From Opitutia bacterium (GTDB lineage Bacteria > Verrucomicrobiota > Verrucomicrobiia > Opitutales > UBA953): DNA of 8,216 bases. The position numbers were made by a program, and so were the translations under genes. The notes below the pieces were generated by a model. The model was not told the origin of the DNA. It did no database searches and worked only from the letters and a program-made list of their open reading frames with translations. The DNA lies in assembly GCA_003485955.1 (NCBI GenBank), contig DNHH01000042.1, forward strand, positions 1 through 8,216. The letters are read 5' to 3'. Shown piece after piece: positions 6,437-8,216 of the stretch; position 1 is the stretch's first letter, and each line of letters begins with the position of its first letter.

Positions 6437-7255
6437 GCGGGCGAGGACGAATTCAATACTAGCCCGAACTTGTGGCACGTTGTTATCCCAGTCATTTTCA
6501 TGCTCCACCGAGATATTGCCATTGAACCCCTGCTTGCGGAGTTCATCGAGACAGGCACCCGCATCTACCACGCCTTTGCCCGCTACGACAACCGGAGCGT
6601 TGCCGGTGGCAGCTTTGTCTTTCAGGTGCACGGAGATAACACGACCACGCAGGATGCGTAAGCATTCAATGGGCTTGAGTCCGGACCCAGCCCAGTGTCC
6701 CAAATCTGCGCATGCACCGAGTCGCGCATCGCGACTTTCAACAACGCCGAGAATATAAAGTGGATTCCAAACTTTGTAATTGGGATTCGCCATCGATCCT
6801 GGGTGTTGGTGAAAGGCGACTTTGATATCGAATTCTTTGGCGGCGCTTTCCCAATCTGCGACCCGCTCGGCGGACTCTGTAGACACAGCGTAGAGACTAA
6901 GCTTTTTCGCAAATTCCATGATTTTACGCACTTCGGCGGCATCTTTCGCGGCGACGACGCCATAGTTAACCGGACGCACACCCAGGCGGTTGCATTCAGC
7001 CAAGAGCTCTGCGATGGCAGCGTCGGACATGGTATGACTTACCTGAATATTGGATCCAGGACGCATGGGTTGACCTGGGTAAAGCTCGATCATGTTACCG
7101 CCGGATTCCTTGGTCTTCGCAAGTGCCTCAAATGTCGTAAATCGATTAAACGTCCATGCCTGTGCACCGATGAACCATCCATTTTGGCTTAACTCAGCGG
7201 GAATGGGGGTCGCGTGAGCGAGTGAGAGAAAAGTCAGTGCAAGTAGGATGCGCAT
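6428..7255 (-). CDS. Exported sugar phosphate isomerase/epimerase-like TIM barrel
   Basis: A 275-residue protein with a clear Sec signal peptide: MRILLALTFLSLAHA, with signal peptidase I cleavage expected after Ala15 (A-H-A). The mature part starts NGWFIGAQAWTF and continues with GGNMIELYPGQ (52-62), a layout common in Verrucomicrobiota and Planctomycetota TIM-barrel proteins of the xylose-isomerase-like family. Likely active-site residues along the barrel are Glu57, His149 and His151 (AFHQHP), Asp184 and His187 (CADLGHW), His210 (SVHLKD) and Glu251 (SVEHE). A His-rich FHxHP in place of the Glu of classical epimerases is usual in one branch of this family. The substrate is unknown; an exported enzyme acting on sugars or sugar derivatives is the reasonable inference. 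It shares only fold with the lipoprotein at 3293-4156, not close sequence. The start at 7255 has no Shine-Dalgarno, and its upstream bases are pyrimidine-rich (TCTCTCCACT). Confidence 0.85.
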   Translation of the reverse strand: MRILLALTFLSLAHATPIPAELSQNGWFIGAQAWTFNRFTTFEALAKTKESGGNMIELYPGQPMRPGSNIQVSHTMSDAAIAELLAECNRLGVRPVNYGVVAAKDAAEVRKIMEFAKKLSLYAVSTESAERVADWESAAKEFDIKVAFHQHPGSMANPNYKVWNPLYILGVVESRDARLGACADLGHWAGSGLKPIECLRILRGRVISVHLKDKAATGNAPVVVAGKGVVDAGACLDELRKQGFNGNISVEHENDWDNNVPQVRASIEFVLARPR

Positions 7256-7349
7256 AGTGGAGAGACAACATTGGATGAGGACGGTTCCCTTGGCAATGAG
7301 CCTTAGGTGACAGTATTCGTCTCTCGGCAGTACCGAACTTTTCTTTGGT
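7256..7349. promoter_or_regulatory. Divergent intergenic region between the isomerase-like gene and yraN
   Basis: This 94-bp gap must hold promoters for both directions if neither gene is read from elsewhere. On the plus strand TTGGCA (7290-7295) is a fair -35 box, and TATTCG (7314-7319) lies 18 bp further on as a poor -10. No convincing minus-strand promoter was found. A four-base dyad TCGG-CAGTA-CCGA (about 7324-7336) is too small to interpret. Neither start codon has a ribosome binding site. Confidence 0.25.
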
Positions 7350-7757
7350 ATGCGTGTTTGGGAGACGATTCGGAATTGGTTTAAGCCGGCTACACTGTCC
7401 TTGGGTGCTAAGGGCGAAGCTTTGGCTGCAGAGTATTTTCAAAAGAGAGGGGCTACGTTGCTTGCGCGTAATTGGCGGAGTGGTCGGGATGAATTAGACC
7501 TCGTTGTACTCGAAGGAGCAGTCGTTGTTTTTGTCGAAGTTAAGACCCGGACGGCCGAGCAGGCTGGGGCTGGCTGGTTTGCGGTCGACCAGCGGAAGCG
7601 TCGGGCACTTCGCCGAGTTGTCCGTGCTTGGATTCAAAGGGTGGGCGGGGTGCCCCACATACGATTTGATGTGATTGAAGTTCTGGTTTGCCATGGTGTA
7701 AAGCCTCGCATTGTCCATCATCTAGGTACGCCACTCTTTTGGCGCCGCCGCCATTAA
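7350..7757 (+). CDS. yraN: YraN / UPF0102 family nuclease-fold protein
   Basis: Small cytosolic protein of the UPF0102 family, whose fold belongs to the PD-(D/E)xK nuclease superfamily; its physiological role is not settled. The 135 residues show the family order: LGAKGEALAAEYF (18-30, Glu23), ARNWRSGRDELDLV (39-52, standing for the usual GEIDLI, with Glu48 and Asp50), VVFVEVKTR (59-67, the ExK pair Glu63 and Lys65), a basic helix with DQRKRRALRR (80-89), and IRFDVIEV (104-111). The putative catalytic Asp/Glu/Lys set is present, so nuclease chemistry is possible but unproven. Length is slightly above the typical 115-130 residues, owing to an N-terminal extension (MRVWETIRNWFKP). In many bacteria yraN sits near rnhB; here it is instead followed after 5 bp by zwf, suggesting one transcript. 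No Shine-Dalgarno is seen. Confidence 0.92.
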   Translation: MRVWETIRNWFKPATLSLGAKGEALAAEYFQKRGATLLARNWRSGRDELDLVVLEGAVVVFVEVKTRTAEQAGAGWFAVDQRKRRALRRVVRAWIQRVGGVPHIRFDVIEVLVCHGVKPRIVHHLGTPLFWRRRH

Positions 7758-7762
7758 TCTTC

Positions 7763-8216
7763 ATGCCCGATAACGACCGTCATCCATTCCTGGCCGGCCT
7801 AAGCAAGCACCGAGGTGCTCCCCCGACGTGTTTGGTTATTTTTGGTGCATCAGGCGATCTGACTGCGCGTAAGTTGTTACCCGCACTTTACAACCTTGCG
7901 GTCGACAATCTTTTACCGGCGGATTTTGCCTTAATTGGTTTTGGCCGCAAGCCGCTCCCAGATGCTGAGTTTCGGGCAATGGCTGCTCGCGAGATTACTC
8001 GATTCACACGTCGGCCTTTTAACCCAGATATTTGGCGCCGGATTGAAGCGGCGACTTACTATCAAGCAGGTGAGTATGACGACCCTGCAGCGTTTACGGC
8101 ACTTGCCAATCGCATCACCGAAATTGAAAAGGCTGCGGGCACATCCCTGCAGCTCGTTAGTTACATCTCTACCCCGCCAACTGTTTTCGAATCCATCGTC
8201 GAGAATCATGGCCGTT
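7763..8216 (+). CDS. zwf: Glucose-6-phosphate 1-dehydrogenase, N-terminal part (runs off right edge)
   Basis: Oxidises glucose 6-phosphate to 6-phosphogluconolactone with NAD(P)+, the entry step of the oxidative pentose phosphate pathway. The frame is open from ATG 7763 to the window end (151 codons of a usual 480-510). The Rossmann nucleotide-binding motif CLVIFGASGDLTARKLLPAL (residues 23-42) matches the family signature GASGDLxxRKLxPAL. It is followed by LIGFGRKPL and, near the edge, the conserved region SYISTPPTVFESI. The catalytic RIDHYLGK region lies beyond the window. The start is five bases after the yraN stop with no ribosome binding site (CCATTAATCTTC before the ATG). Translation may therefore depend on coupling to yraN. 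An N-terminal extension of about 20 residues precedes the Rossmann strand, normal for the family. Confidence 0.95.
   Translation, partial: MPDNDRHPFLAGLSKHRGAPPTCLVIFGASGDLTARKLLPALYNLAVDNLLPADFALIGFGRKPLPDAEFRAMAAREITRFTRRPFNPDIWRRIEAATYYQAGEYDDPAAFTALANRITEIEKAAGTSLQLVSYISTPPTVFESIVENHGR

Noticed and set aside
6695..7192. Plus-strand 165-codon open frame
   Set aside because: Antisense to the exported isomerase-like gene, whose domain motifs are clear; the frame shows no recognisable motif and is a shadow.
7931..8209. Minus-strand 92-codon open frame at the right edge
   Set aside because: Antisense to the zwf reading frame, which carries the G6PDH nucleotide-binding signature.
1..8216. Mobile element, phage, toxin-antitoxin, CRISPR or defence island
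   Set aside because: No transposase or integrase, spaced repeats, terminal inverted repeats or target duplications were seen. The single dimeric dUTPase and RecD2 helicase have housekeeping neighbours and do not make a defence system.

Overview
The window reads as ordinary chromosomal DNA from a free-living Gram-negative bacterium of moderate GC content. The best guess is Verrucomicrobiota, perhaps Opitutae. This rests on a GspG/H-like pseudopilin, two exported xylose-isomerase-like TIM-barrel proteins of a kind common in Verrucomicrobiota and Planctomycetota, a RecD2 helicase with no RecBC context, and mostly absent Shine-Dalgarno motifs. The taxonomic guess is inference. I see no tRNA, rRNA, insertion sequence, CRISPR array, phage gene or recognisable defence system.

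Left arm (1-725): a minus-strand pair. A dimeric-type (all-alpha) dUTPase overlaps the start codon of a type IV pilin-like pseudopilin by one base (TAATG). The pseudopilin runs off the left edge. Between the dUTPase and the next gene lies a compact divergent promoter region with overlapping -10 elements on both strands and a striking purine tract.

Centre left (726-4156): a plus-strand pair. A long U32-family protein appears to carry two U32-like modules, each with a cysteine cluster. It is followed 35 bp later by a lipoprotein of the sugar phosphate isomerase/epimerase TIM-barrel fold.

Centre right (4158-7255): a minus-strand pair. A second, Sec-exported isomerase/epimerase-like protein lies upstream of recD2. 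The 83-bp gap between them holds tandem CCTC/GAGG dyads and the one clear Shine-Dalgarno site of the window. The recD2 stop codon lies one base from the stop codon of the convergent lipoprotein gene.

Right arm (7350-8216): a plus-strand pair, yraN (UPF0102) and the 5' part of zwf (glucose-6-phosphate dehydrogenase), separated by 5 bp.

Functionally this is a mixture: nucleotide-pool sanitation (dUTPase), DNA repair (RecD2, possibly YraN), probable RNA or cofactor hydroxylation (U32), the pentose phosphate pathway (zwf), envelope sugar handling (two TIM barrels) and secretion or pili (pseudopilin). I found no convincing undescribed system. The best leads are the duplicated U32 protein, the symmetric divergent promoter with its purine tract, and the isomerase-recD2 junction structure.
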